A DNA stretch of 34,289 nucleotides from Chromobacterium aquaticum (GTDB lineage Bacteria; Pseudomonadota; Gammaproteobacteria; Burkholderiales; Chromobacteriaceae). The position numbers and the translations under genes are program-made. The stretch's first letter is position 1; each line of letters opens with the position of its first letter. The DNA lies in contig NZ_JAJOHW010000026.1 of assembly GCF_021129195.1 (NCBI RefSeq), positions 1 to 34,289 on the forward strand, given 5' to 3'. Under the pieces are notes generated by a model that saw nothing but the letters and a program-made list of their open reading frames with translations, was not told the origin of the DNA and did not search any database. Shown here piece after piece: positions 8,260 to 15,671 of this stretch.

Positions 8260-8387
8260 CTCCTGGAAAGTTAGGATAAATCCTATATCTGTAACAAATT
8301 GTAAACCATATGATGGCCTCGGAGTTTCCAGTGAGTTCAACGGCGCTTGCGCCGTGATATGCCGCCGGCGATATCGGCGGCTTTTTC
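8260..8387 (+). promoter_or_regulatory. Structured, AT-rich leader of the fimbrial locus with a terminator-like hairpin
   Basis: The 8129-8407 gap is AT-rich at 8185-8330 and contains nested inverted repeats. A long-range helix pairs CTCCTGGAAA (8260-8269) with TTTCCAGTGAG (8325-8335, one bulge). It encloses a small hairpin TAGGA-TAAA-TCCTA (8272-8285). ACGGCGC/GCGCCGT (8340-8355) follows. Then GCCGCCG/CGGCGGC (8361-8381) runs into TTTTTC, a textbook intrinsic terminator 21 bases before the pilin ATG. Bases 8351-8360 can instead pair with 8371-8378 (GATAT with ATATC), which would break the terminator. This is compatible with an attenuator or riboswitch-like leader. No known riboswitch class was recognised and no clear promoter hexamers were found. 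Confidence 0.45.
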
Positions 8388-8407
8388 TATCCGTGGGAGA
8401 GTGTGGT

Positions 8408-9004
8408 ATGAAAACCTTGAACAGTAAAAAAGGATATCTGGTATTGGCGCTGTTGACGGCCTTTGGCGCCTCGGTGGTGAACCCGGTATTTGCGGCTAAA
8501 TCCGAGCTGGCTGGTCAGATTGACTTCACCGGCAAAGTGGTGGCGGATACCTGCCGTCTCAGCTCGTCCAATGGCGACGCCACCAGCATCAAAGTAGATA
8601 TGGGCACGGTATCGATAGAAGACATTGGCACGGTAACCAGCCCCAAGTTCACTGGCAGCGGCAGCAAGCAGGTGGATTTCAATATCACCTGCAGAGACAA
8701 AGCCCAAGTGACGATGACGCTGGCCGGTAAAACGCCGGAAGTGAACGCTGCCGGCAACATCCTGCGTGTTAACAACGGTTCGACCTCGGCTAACTTTGCC
8801 AAGGGCGTGGGCATCGCGCTATACGATAAAGCCGGTTCCACTACGGCCCTTAACTTGACCAGCGCGAACTTGCTGAAGGAAGACGCCAGCGGTGCGGCGG
8901 GGGAGGTCCGCCGCGTCAGCTTTGCCGCCGCCTATGTCGCCGACGGCACGCCGACAGCGGGTATCGCCAATGCCAGCCTGCCGTTTACGCTGACTTACGA
9001 GTAA
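8408..9004 (+). CDS. Major fimbrial subunit (chaperone-usher pilin)
   Basis: 198 aa, the usual size of a type-1-like pilin. A signal peptide of about 28 residues ends PVFAAKS. The mature part starts GQIDFTGKVVADTCRL, where the first pilin Cys sits at the canonical place, and the second Cys follows in FNITCRDKAQV. The C terminus ASLPFTLTYE has the alternating hydrophobic pattern and penultimate Tyr recognised by the chaperone and usher. ATG 8408 is chosen because it begins the signal peptide and follows GGGAGA. The open frame upstream includes the leader hairpins and is not credible. As the first gene of the locus and the only short pilin, it is the likely shaft subunit. Confidence 0.9.
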   Translation: MKTLNSKKGYLVLALLTAFGASVVNPVFAAKSELAGQIDFTGKVVADTCRLSSSNGDATSIKVDMGTVSIEDIGTVTSPKFTGSGSKQVDFNITCRDKAQVTMTLAGKTPEVNAAGNILRVNNGSTSANFAKGVGIALYDKAGSTTALNLTSANLLKEDASGAAGEVRRVSFAAAYVADGTPTAGIANASLPFTLTYE

Positions 9005-9075
9005 AGGCCAAGCTTGGCGCCCGCTGGGCGCCAAGCATGCCCGCGTATCTGCTTTGAATTCCTCTTGATTTCCCT

Positions 9076-9813
9076 ATGGCGTTTCCGATGAAAATCATTC
9101 TGCTTCCTCTGCTGTTGGTGCTTGCCTTGCAACCGGCCTGGGCCGGCATTGCGCTGAACGGCACCCGTTTGATCTTTGATGGCAACGATAAAGAAGCGCC
9201 CATCATCGTCAGCAATCAGGGCGAGGACATCCTGGTCCAGTCCTGGCTGGAGCCGGCGGAAGGGCAGCCGGAAGAGCTGCCGTTCGCGGTGACGCCGCCG
9301 CTGGCGCGGCTGCCGGCCAAGCAGCAACAACTGCTGCGCGTGCTCTATGCCGGCGCTGGCGCGGCCGAGGACCAGGAAACGGTGTTCTGGCTGAATGTGC
9401 AGGAAATCCCACAGGCCGCCAGCGGCGACAATGTGCTGCAGCTGGCGGTGCGTCAGCGCATCAAGGTGTTTTTCCGCCCTAAATCCTTGGGCAGCGGCGC
9501 CGCGCTGCAAGCGCCGGCGGGCCTGCGCTGGAGCGTGCGCCAGCAGGATGGCAAGCCGCAGCTGCGCGTGGACAACCCCAGCCGCTACCACGTGACGCTG
9601 GTGGATTTGGCGCTGAAAAACGGCAAGGAGTTGGCCAAGGCCTATATGGTGGCGCCCGGCGGCAGCGGGCAATGGCCGCTGCCCGCGACGGCGGCGCAAC
9701 TGCGTTACGGCATCATCAACGACTTTGGCGGCCACATGGAGTACGCGGTGTCGCTGGAGCTCGGCCAGGAGGCGAGCCCTCGTCAGCTGGAACCGCAGGA
9801 TCCGCAACCCTGA
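9076..9813 (+). CDS. Periplasmic fimbrial chaperone (PapD/FimC family)
   Basis: Periplasmic chaperone that donates a beta strand to pilin subunits and delivers them to the usher. 245 aa with two immunoglobulin-like domains. The signal peptide ends QPAWAG, and the mature chain starts IALNGTRLIF, giving the conserved Arg near position 8. The subunit-anchoring Lys is in RIKVFFRP. The F1-G1 region is short (FGS type). The ATG at 9076 adds four residues to a cleaner signal-peptide start at 9088 (MKIILLP); neither has a good ribosome site. It follows the pilin by 71 bp and precedes the usher by 81 bp, the standard gene order. Confidence 0.92.
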   Translation: MAFPMKIILLPLLLVLALQPAWAGIALNGTRLIFDGNDKEAPIIVSNQGEDILVQSWLEPAEGQPEELPFAVTPPLARLPAKQQQLLRVLYAGAGAAEDQETVFWLNVQEIPQAASGDNVLQLAVRQRIKVFFRPKSLGSGAALQAPAGLRWSVRQQDGKPQLRVDNPSRYHVTLVDLALKNGKELAKAYMVAPGGSGQWPLPATAAQLRYGIINDFGGHMEYAVSLELGQEASPRQLEPQDPQP

Positions 9814-9894
9814 TTGAAGCTCCTGCCGCCAGCCGGCCGCCACCGATTCATCTCCGGATAGCCTTGTCCCCGTTCTGCTTGAGTAAGCCCTGCC

Positions 9895-12429
9895 ATGCGC
9901 CTACGTTCCGATAGCCTGTCTTGTCACGCCTTGCCGCGGTGCCGCTCCGCTCTGAAACCCGGCTGCCTGCTGATCTTGCTGGCGCTGGCGGAGTGGTCGC
10001 GAGCGGAAGAGGGGGCGGTGTCGACCGCGCCGACCCTGCTGGCTTTCAACACCAACTTCATCAACGGCGCCGGCCGGCCGGCGGACTTGAGCGCGGTGCT
10101 GAGCGGCGGCAACGCCTTGCTGCCCGGCAGTTATCGCGTGGATGTGCTGGTCAACGACAGCTTGAGCGGACGCCGCGATGTGGTGTTCGTGCAAGACCCC
10201 GCCAGCGGCAGGGTGACGCCCTGCGTGGACGCCGCCTTGCTGCAAGCCGCCGGCGTGCAATTGCAGAGCCTGACTCCGCCGCTGGCGGAGGACGATCCGG
10301 CCTGTCTGGATCTGGCCGCGTTGATGCCGCAGGCGGCGGTGGATTACGACTCCACCCGGCTGCAATTGAAGCTGAGCATTCCGCAAGCCTTTCTGAGCCG
10401 CAGCGCGCGGGGCTATATCGACCCGGCCTTGTGGGACGAGGGCGTGGCCGCCGCCTACGTCAATTACCAGTTCAACGCCAGCGAGAGCCGCAACAGCGGC
10501 GTGGGCGGCAGCACCAACCGCAGCGCCTTCCTGGGCTTGCAGAACGGCATCAATCTGGGCGCCTGGCGCTTGCGCAACGACTCCACGCTGAGCTGGGCCG
10601 ATGGCCAGTCCATGGACGCGCGCAGCAACCGCAACGTGCTGCAGCGCGACATCACCGCCTGGAAAAGCCAGCTGGCGCTGGGCGAGCAATACACCGATCC
10701 CACGCTGTTCGACAGCCTGCGCTTCCGCGGCGCGCAACTGTCCAGCGACGACGGCATGCTGCCGGATAGCGAACGCGGCTACGCGCCGGTGATCCGCGGC
10801 CAGGCGCAGAGCAATGCGGTGGTGGAAGTACGCCAGAACGGCTATACCCTCTACCGCGCCAATGTGCCGCCGGGGCCGTTCGAACTGACCGATATCTTCC
10901 CCTCCGGCTCCAACGGCGACCTGGAAATCACCGTCACCGAGGCCGACGGCAGCAAGCGGGTGACGCAGCAGGCGTTTTCCAGCCTGCCGCTGATGTTGCG
11001 CAAGGGGCGCTGGCAGTACAGCGCCGCCATCGGCGAATACCAGGGCGGCCAGGATGTACGCCCCAACTTTGCCGCCGGCACCGTGGTTTACGGCATCGGC
11101 GACGACAGCACCGTGGCCGGCGGCCTGCAGTTCAGCGCCGATTTCCAGGCGCTGAACCTGGGCGTGGGCACCAATACGCCGCTGGGCGCGCTGTCGCTGG
11201 ATGTCACCCAGTCCGTCAGCCGCGCCCAGGGAGAACGGCAGCAGGGCCAGAGTGTGCGCCTGCTCTACGCCAGAACCTTTACCCGCACGCTGACCAACCT
11301 GACGCTGGCCGCCTATCGTTACTCCACCGTCGGCTACCGCAGTTTCAACGACCACGCCAGCGATCTGGCCGACAACAGCCAGGCGAAGTTTGGCCGCAGC
11401 CGTTCGCGCATCGATCTGACCACTCAGCAGGACCTGGGCCGCGAGCGGCGCTTTGGCAGCCTGTACCTGAACCTGAGCCAGCAAAGCTATTGGGGCCAGA
11501 GCGGCGGCACCGGCAGCGTGGGCCTGGGCTATGGCAATAGCTGGAAGCGGCTGGGCTACAACTTCACGCTGAGCCGGAGCCGCGACAGCCGCCCCGGCGG
11601 CGTCAGCAGCACCCAGGCGATGCTGACCTTCTCGGTGCCGCTGGGCGACAAGCCGCGTTCGCCGCGGCTGTACTCCAACCTGAGCCATACCACCGGCAGC
11701 GGCGCTTCGCTACAAGCCGGCGTCAACGGCTATATGAGCGAGAACACCTCGTATTCGCTGCAGGCCGGGCATAGCAGCCGCGACGGCAGCAGCACCGCCA
11801 GCCTCAGCGTCAACCACAGCGCGGATTTTGTGCAGTTGAGCGCGGCCTACAACGCGGCGCGTCAGTATCAATCCGGCAGCGTGGGCGCGTCCGGCGCCAT
11901 CGTGGTCCATGGCGGCGGCGTCAACCTGAGCCGCACGGTGGGCGACACCTTCGCGCTGATGCAGGTGGACGGCTTGTCCGGGACCGAACTACGCGCTGGA
12001 GACGGCGGCAAGCTGGGGCGCAATGGCTATCTGGTGCAGCCGTATGCGCAGCCTTATCGCGTCAATACCTTGAACCTGGACACGCGGCAATTGGGCGCGG
12101 ACGCGGAGCTGGAAGACACCGTCAAGCAGGTGGTGCCGCGGCGCGGCGCGGTGGTCAAGGGCGTGTTCAAGGCTAGGCGCGGGGTGCGCGCGCAGTTCAC
12201 CCTGCTGCGGCCGGATGGCGGCAGCGTGCCGTTTGGCGCCAGCGTCAGCGGCGAAGACGGCAAGCCCTTGGGTATCGTCGATCCCAATGGCAAGGTGCTG
12301 GCGCTGCTGAAGCGGGAGACTGGCCGGCTGACGGTGGCATGGCGCGGCGGCCAGTGCGTGGCCGATTACCGGCTGCCGCCGGCCAAGGCCGGCCAGTACT
12401 ACCAGCGCCGCCGCCTGAACTGTAACTGA
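9895..12429 (+). CDS. Fimbrial outer-membrane usher (PapC/FimD family)
   Basis: Outer-membrane pore that recruits chaperone-subunit complexes and extrudes the pilus. 844 aa, within the usual 800-870. After a signal peptide with hydrophobic core CLLILLALAEW and cleavage near SRAEE comes the N-terminal binding domain (LAFNTNFINGAGRPADLSAV), then the 24-strand barrel with the plug domain in its middle. The conserved RGYAPVIRG and NGYTLYRANVPPGPFEL segments are seen near residues 298 and 317. The two C-terminal domains end with GGQCVADYRLP and a terminal Cys (LNCN). It is the only usher in the window, so both chaperones and all subunits probably use it. Confidence 0.95.
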   Translation: MRLRSDSLSCHALPRCRSALKPGCLLILLALAEWSRAEEGAVSTAPTLLAFNTNFINGAGRPADLSAVLSGGNALLPGSYRVDVLVNDSLSGRRDVVFVQDPASGRVTPCVDAALLQAAGVQLQSLTPPLAEDDPACLDLAALMPQAAVDYDSTRLQLKLSIPQAFLSRSARGYIDPALWDEGVAAAYVNYQFNASESRNSGVGGSTNRSAFLGLQNGINLGAWRLRNDSTLSWADGQSMDARSNRNVLQRDITAWKSQLALGEQYTDPTLFDSLRFRGAQLSSDDGMLPDSERGYAPVIRGQAQSNAVVEVRQNGYTLYRANVPPGPFELTDIFPSGSNGDLEITVTEADGSKRVTQQAFSSLPLMLRKGRWQYSAAIGEYQGGQDVRPNFAAGTVVYGIGDDSTVAGGLQFSADFQALNLGVGTNTPLGALSLDVTQSVSRAQGERQQGQSVRLLYARTFTRTLTNLTLAAYRYSTVGYRSFNDHASDLADNSQAKFGRSRSRIDLTTQQDLGRERRFGSLYLNLSQQSYWGQSGGTGSVGLGYGNSWKRLGYNFTLSRSRDSRPGGVSSTQAMLTFSVPLGDKPRSPRLYSNLSHTTGSGASLQAGVNGYMSENTSYSLQAGHSSRDGSSTASLSVNHSADFVQLSAAYNAARQYQSGSVGASGAIVVHGGGVNLSRTVGDTFALMQVDGLSGTELRAGDGGKLGRNGYLVQPYAQPYRVNTLNLDTRQLGADAELEDTVKQVVPRRGAVVKGVFKARRGVRAQFTLLRPDGGSVPFGASVSGEDGKPLGIVDPNGKVLALLKRETGRLTVAWRGGQCVADYRLPPAKAGQYYQRRRLNCN

Positions 12430-12439
12430 GGGGATGGGA

Positions 12440-13555
12440 ATGGATTGGAAACGCTATGGCGGCGCGCTGCTGCTGGCCTGCGTCAGCCTGTCCGTGCAGG
12501 CCAAGATCAAAAGCTGTGATGACGAGGCGGTGATTAGTCAAGTGAGCGAAATTTCCGGCCTGCCACCGACCAGTGCTTCCAAAGCCGGCGATGTGTTGCA
12601 TAAGCGGCTGTATCTGTTCTCGATCGGCTATGAGGTGGTGACTAAAATCAATGGTGACCGGATGCGCATGGGGGCGGGGTGGTCAGATGCTCCAGACCCT
12701 AATAATTTCAATACTATGAGGCTTGCCTCTGGACTGGGGGTGCGCTGGCGTCATGCCGATAGCGGTCTCGATGGCCGCTTGATTGGTTCAGGCAACAGCG
12801 ACATCAATACCTGGAGCGAGTATGAGGATTACCCTGACAAGGTGGGGAAGTACACGCTGCAGGCATTATTTGTCCAGGAGTTTGTCTTGACCGACCCGAC
12901 AAAATACCAAGGTGGCGGTGGTGGCTACCTGAGCACGCCTTTCAGTATTTATGCTCACGGCACCGGCAATGGCGCCAGCCAGAACGTGTCCAAAGGTTGC
13001 AATCAGTCAGTTCAGACAGGAGACGTGGCTTACCCTAAGGGGGTTTATCACTTTATCTACGACAACTGGTCCGGCGACACGCTTCCACTGCTGCCCGCGC
13101 CCAGCTGCAAGCTGGCGCTGGACTCCAAGCAGCTGCGCGTGTCCATGGACGCGATCAAGGTATTCGGGCTGGACCGCAAGGACGCGGTGTCTCAGGACAG
13201 CGTGCCGCTGCGCATCCGGCAGGAGGAATGCGCGATCAATGCCAAGCCGTCCATCAACTTCACCGATGCGGGTACGCCCGAAAACACCAGCCATACGCTG
13301 CTACCGAACAATGCCGATGCCGCCGGCAGCGCCAAGGGCCTGGGCGTGCGCTTGCGGCGGAATCAGCAGACGGATGTGTATTTCGGCCCGTCCAGCAGCA
13401 GCGACGGCAGCCGCCGCATTGCGCTGGGCACCGCCAGCAGCGGCAATCCGGTGCTGACGCTGGATCTGAACGCCCATTATGTGCGCACCACCGCCGCGCC
13501 TATCCAGCCGGGCGCGTTTGCGGCGACCGCCACTTTCGTTGTGTCTTATCCGTGA
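12440..13555 (+). CDS. Two-domain fimbrial protein, possible minor tip subunit
   Basis: 371 aa with a signal peptide ending LSVQAKI. Residues up to about 215 form a unique N-terminal domain with several Cys. From APSCKLALDSKQLRV onward the protein is a pilin-type domain ending GAFAATATFVVSYP, a donor-strand-accepting C terminus with alternating hydrophobics. This two-domain layout (receptor or lectin-like domain plus pilin domain) is typical of chaperone-usher tip adhesins. ATG 12440 is chosen: GAGGGG at 12428-12433 is 6 bases away, whereas it abuts the ATG at 12434. It lies 10 bp after the usher stop. The ligand cannot be read from sequence. Confidence 0.8.
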   Translation: MDWKRYGGALLLACVSLSVQAKIKSCDDEAVISQVSEISGLPPTSASKAGDVLHKRLYLFSIGYEVVTKINGDRMRMGAGWSDAPDPNNFNTMRLASGLGVRWRHADSGLDGRLIGSGNSDINTWSEYEDYPDKVGKYTLQALFVQEFVLTDPTKYQGGGGGYLSTPFSIYAHGTGNGASQNVSKGCNQSVQTGDVAYPKGVYHFIYDNWSGDTLPLLPAPSCKLALDSKQLRVSMDAIKVFGLDRKDAVSQDSVPLRIRQEECAINAKPSINFTDAGTPENTSHTLLPNNADAAGSAKGLGVRLRRNQQTDVYFGPSSSSDGSRRIALGTASSGNPVLTLDLNAHYVRTTAAPIQPGAFAATATFVVSYP

Positions 13556-13625
13556 TGGGGTGGTCCATGCGTTGCCGGCAGGCGCGGTTCAGGGCAGCGC
13601 TACCTTGAAGTTTGATCTTGAATGA
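13554..13625 (+). pseudogene. C-terminal remnant of a deleted pilin-like gene
   Basis: Just after the stop at 13553-13555, another frame encodes DGVVHALPAGAVQGSATLKF followed by DLE and a stop at 13623-13625. This is a classic pilin C terminus, nearly parallel to GAFQGNATLLFDFE at the end of the 15672-16754 gene. There is no start codon, ribosome site or N-terminal part. It is therefore the tail of a fimbrial subunit whose body was lost by deletion or recombination between neighbouring pilin domains. It overlaps the intact upstream gene by only 2 bases. Confidence 0.65.
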
Positions 13626-13638
13626 CAGGTTAGGGTTT

Positions 13639-14370
13639 ATGAGGTTTATAGGCGTTTATTTATTACTGGCTTTGTTGGGCGTTTTTGCCTGGCAAGGCGC
13701 CAGGGCGGATATCAGTTTTGCCGGTGGGAGCCGTTATATCTTTGCTGCGGATGCAAAGCGTAGGCCGATCACCATCGTGAACGATGGCGCACAGCCGGCC
13801 TTGGTCCAAGTCTCGGTTGCCTGGGGGGAGGGCGATCTCGAGCGGGACCTGCCAATCGCGGTGAATCAACCCTTGCTGCTGATCGGCGCGGGCGAGCGCA
13901 AGAGCGTGGATGTGCTGTATGCGGGAGAAGGGCTACCAGCACAACAGGAGAGCTTTTTCTTATTGAGTGTGCTGGAAGTGCCGGCCGCGGCAGAGGGTTC
14001 TCATATTTTTTATCTTGGCTTGAGACACCATTTAAAATTGTTTTACCGGCCGGCGCTGGCCTCGTCTCCGGAGCAGGCCATGGAAGCGCTCAGTTGGCGC
14101 GTGGAAAACGGTGGGAAGAAAATACGGGTGGAAAATAGCTCGCCTTACTATCTGACCTTGCTGGATATCAAGGTGATGGATGGCAATGGCGCTGTTTGCG
14201 GGCAGTCTGTCGCGCATAAAATGCTGCCGCCGTTTTCTAGCGCGGATTGGCCTGTGGATGGCTGCGAGGGTGTGGTGGGTAAGGTGCGTTATCAGATGGT
14301 AAAGGATAGTGGCCTGGCTATTAAACAATCTTATAAATTGAATGGTTGCGTTTCAAAGGGGGGGGTATGA
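13639..14370 (+). CDS. Second periplasmic fimbrial chaperone
   Basis: 243 aa, PapD-like. The signal peptide ends QGARAD, and the mature chain starts ISFAGGSRYIFAAD with the conserved Arg. The subunit-anchoring Lys is in HHLKLFYRP. The second domain contains three Cys (VCGQSV, DGCEGV, NGCVSK) absent from the first chaperone, so an extra disulphide is likely. ATG 13639 starts the signal peptide; an upstream TTG at 13612 falls in the pilin remnant. The last codons AAG GGG GGG GTA TGA lie in a run of eight G (14358-14365). The stop overlaps the next start as ATGA. It probably serves the adhesin-type subunits downstream. Confidence 0.9.
   Translation: MRFIGVYLLLALLGVFAWQGARADISFAGGSRYIFAADAKRRPITIVNDGAQPALVQVSVAWGEGDLERDLPIAVNQPLLLIGAGERKSVDVLYAGEGLPAQQESFFLLSVLEVPAAAEGSHIFYLGLRHHLKLFYRPALASSPEQAMEALSWRVENGGKKIRVENSSPYYLTLLDIKVMDGNGAVCGQSVAHKMLPPFSSADWPVDGCEGVVGKVRYQMVKDSGLAIKQSYKLNGCVSKGGV
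14358..14365 (+). repeat. Homopolymeric G8 tract at the chaperone-adhesin junction
   Basis: Eight consecutive G lie inside the last codons of the second chaperone, one base before the adhesin ATG (14367). The tract also supplies the Shine-Dalgarno purines. A slipped-strand change in length would alter the chaperone's last residues and stop, and shift the spacing to the adhesin start. It is shorter than many proven phase-variable tracts. Confidence 0.6.
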
Positions 14371-15365
14371 GAGGTTGCTATTTTTTTATGGCTCTATGTT
14401 TGCTATTCATGCTGTCTGCGCCAAGCTACGCTCTAAAGTGTACCAGTCTTGATAATAATGTTAGCGTCAGTGATATGGTTGAAACTACCGTGGCAGTGCC
14501 CAATTCTTTGCCTCAAAAAATGGTGTTGTGGCGTCAGGTGACCCAAACGCTAGAAGCAAAATGTTGGGTTGATGTGCGAGGTTTTAAGGAAGAAAATGTA
14601 TATTTTTATCTAGATCCCAAAAAGGTTGATCTGGGGCCTGATATGGATGTGGGGGTGACCTATAATGGTGTCGATTATATTAAATCGGAATTGTCTGGCG
14701 GGAAGTTGGATACAGGTGTAGGTGTTTTGGCGTGCAAATGGGATGAGATTAAGAAGGAGTGTGTTCAAGATAAGACAATAGTGAAGTTCAAATACTCTGT
14801 TTTCTTGTCCAAGAAGTCGGCTAAAGGGCCTCCCAAAGAGGGGGCGCTATCAGTGGTTCAGAGTTTTATGGCTTTTCAGTTTGATGGTAAGAATGATGTG
14901 CGTCCAGGCGCGAGCTATAACTTGACAGTGAACGGTTTGAATAAGATTCGCTATATTCCTTGCGAGTCTAAAATTTCTATTGCCCCTAATTTTATAGATT
15001 TTGGCGGAGTACCAGCCTCATCGGCTCAAGTTGGCAGGGTCATTCGATCACTTCCCTTTGTGATTTCTGAACAGCGTGGGTGTAGTGCTGCTTATGGTGT
15101 GAACCTGGCTTTTCATCCTAAAAATGTAAGGGATAGCACAGATAATACGCTGATTGTACCTGGCAATAATAGGTCGCTTGGAGTTCGTATTGTTGATGCG
15201 GAAAAAAATAAAGCGCTGGTGCTGAGGAAAGAGTATGAGTTTTCGCCGGTTGGATCTGGCCTGTTTTATAGCAAACGATTCTTGGCGGAGCTGTCCTGGT
15301 TGTCCCAGACACCACAGCTAGGGCGGTTTGATACCGGCGCGATTGTGGATGTTTATTATAAATAA
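14367..15365 (+). CDS. AT-rich fimbrial adhesin candidate
   Basis: 332 aa with a signal peptide (MALCLLFMLSAPSYA, then LKC). The N-terminal half (to about residue 195) has no family I recognise and is rich in Lys and Val. The second half begins near IPCESKISIAPNFIDFGGV and resembles a pilin domain, with a second Cys in RGCSAAYGV and a C terminus ending GAIVDVYYK. The overall layout is that of a tip adhesin. The start overlaps the chaperone stop (ATGA), with the G8 tract as ribosome site. Codon use is much more AT-rich than in neighbouring genes, with many third-position A and T, which suggests foreign origin or rapid diversification. Confidence 0.75.
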   Translation: MRGCYFFMALCLLFMLSAPSYALKCTSLDNNVSVSDMVETTVAVPNSLPQKMVLWRQVTQTLEAKCWVDVRGFKEENVYFYLDPKKVDLGPDMDVGVTYNGVDYIKSELSGGKLDTGVGVLACKWDEIKKECVQDKTIVKFKYSVFLSKKSAKGPPKEGALSVVQSFMAFQFDGKNDVRPGASYNLTVNGLNKIRYIPCESKISIAPNFIDFGGVPASSAQVGRVIRSLPFVISEQRGCSAAYGVNLAFHPKNVRDSTDNTLIVPGNNRSLGVRIVDAEKNKALVLRKEYEFSPVGSGLFYSKRFLAELSWLSQTPQLGRFDTGAIVDVYYK

Positions 15366-15671
15366 GCCTGTCGACAATGATTGCCCGCTTGCGGTGAGGT
15401 GGGGCGATGTGATTTTCTGTGGCTTGCTTGATGTTCAGAAAATCTTGCCCGCATGTCTTGCGCCCGGGGCGATTGCGCAATGGTCACGGGCGCAGGCATG
15501 TCCAAACCTGTATAAAGTGCAATTTGATCTCTCTGCGTGACCGATGGAAATGCCGCTACGTCCGTAAAGAGGTGTTTCAAGACTGAGTCACTGTGAAATT
15601 TGATTTTTAATAAGCTCTAAACGGTTTGTGGCGATTCTAGTGGGCGCCTGATTTAGATTGGAGTGTGAATA
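15366..15671 (+). other. 306-bp intergenic segment with inverted repeats
   Basis: No credible gene. A 9-bp perfect inverted repeat, GATTTTCTG (15411-15419) and CAGAAAATC (15436-15444), is extended by GGGC (15402-15405) with GCCC (15447-15450). A second one pairs TTGCGC (15458-15463) with GCGCAA (15475-15480). Neither has a T run. An AT-rich patch at 15585-15615 may hold a promoter for the next gene, but I cannot assign -35 and -10 hexamers. The ribosome site of the next gene is GGAGTG (15660-15665). Confidence 0.4.

Noticed and set aside
8260-8340. Cyclic-di-GMP (GEMM-I) riboswitch before the fimbrial pilin
   Set aside because: The conserved CAAACC and GACGCAAAGCC blocks with the GNRA loop and receptor are absent.
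9901-11688. Long open frame on the minus strand opposite the usher
   Set aside because: It is an antisense shadow caused by high GC and third-position G/C. The plus-strand usher has clear family motifs and the antisense product has none.
13612-13638. Upstream TTG start for the second chaperone
   Set aside because: It would add nine polar residues before the signal peptide, lies in the pilin remnant and has no ribosome site.
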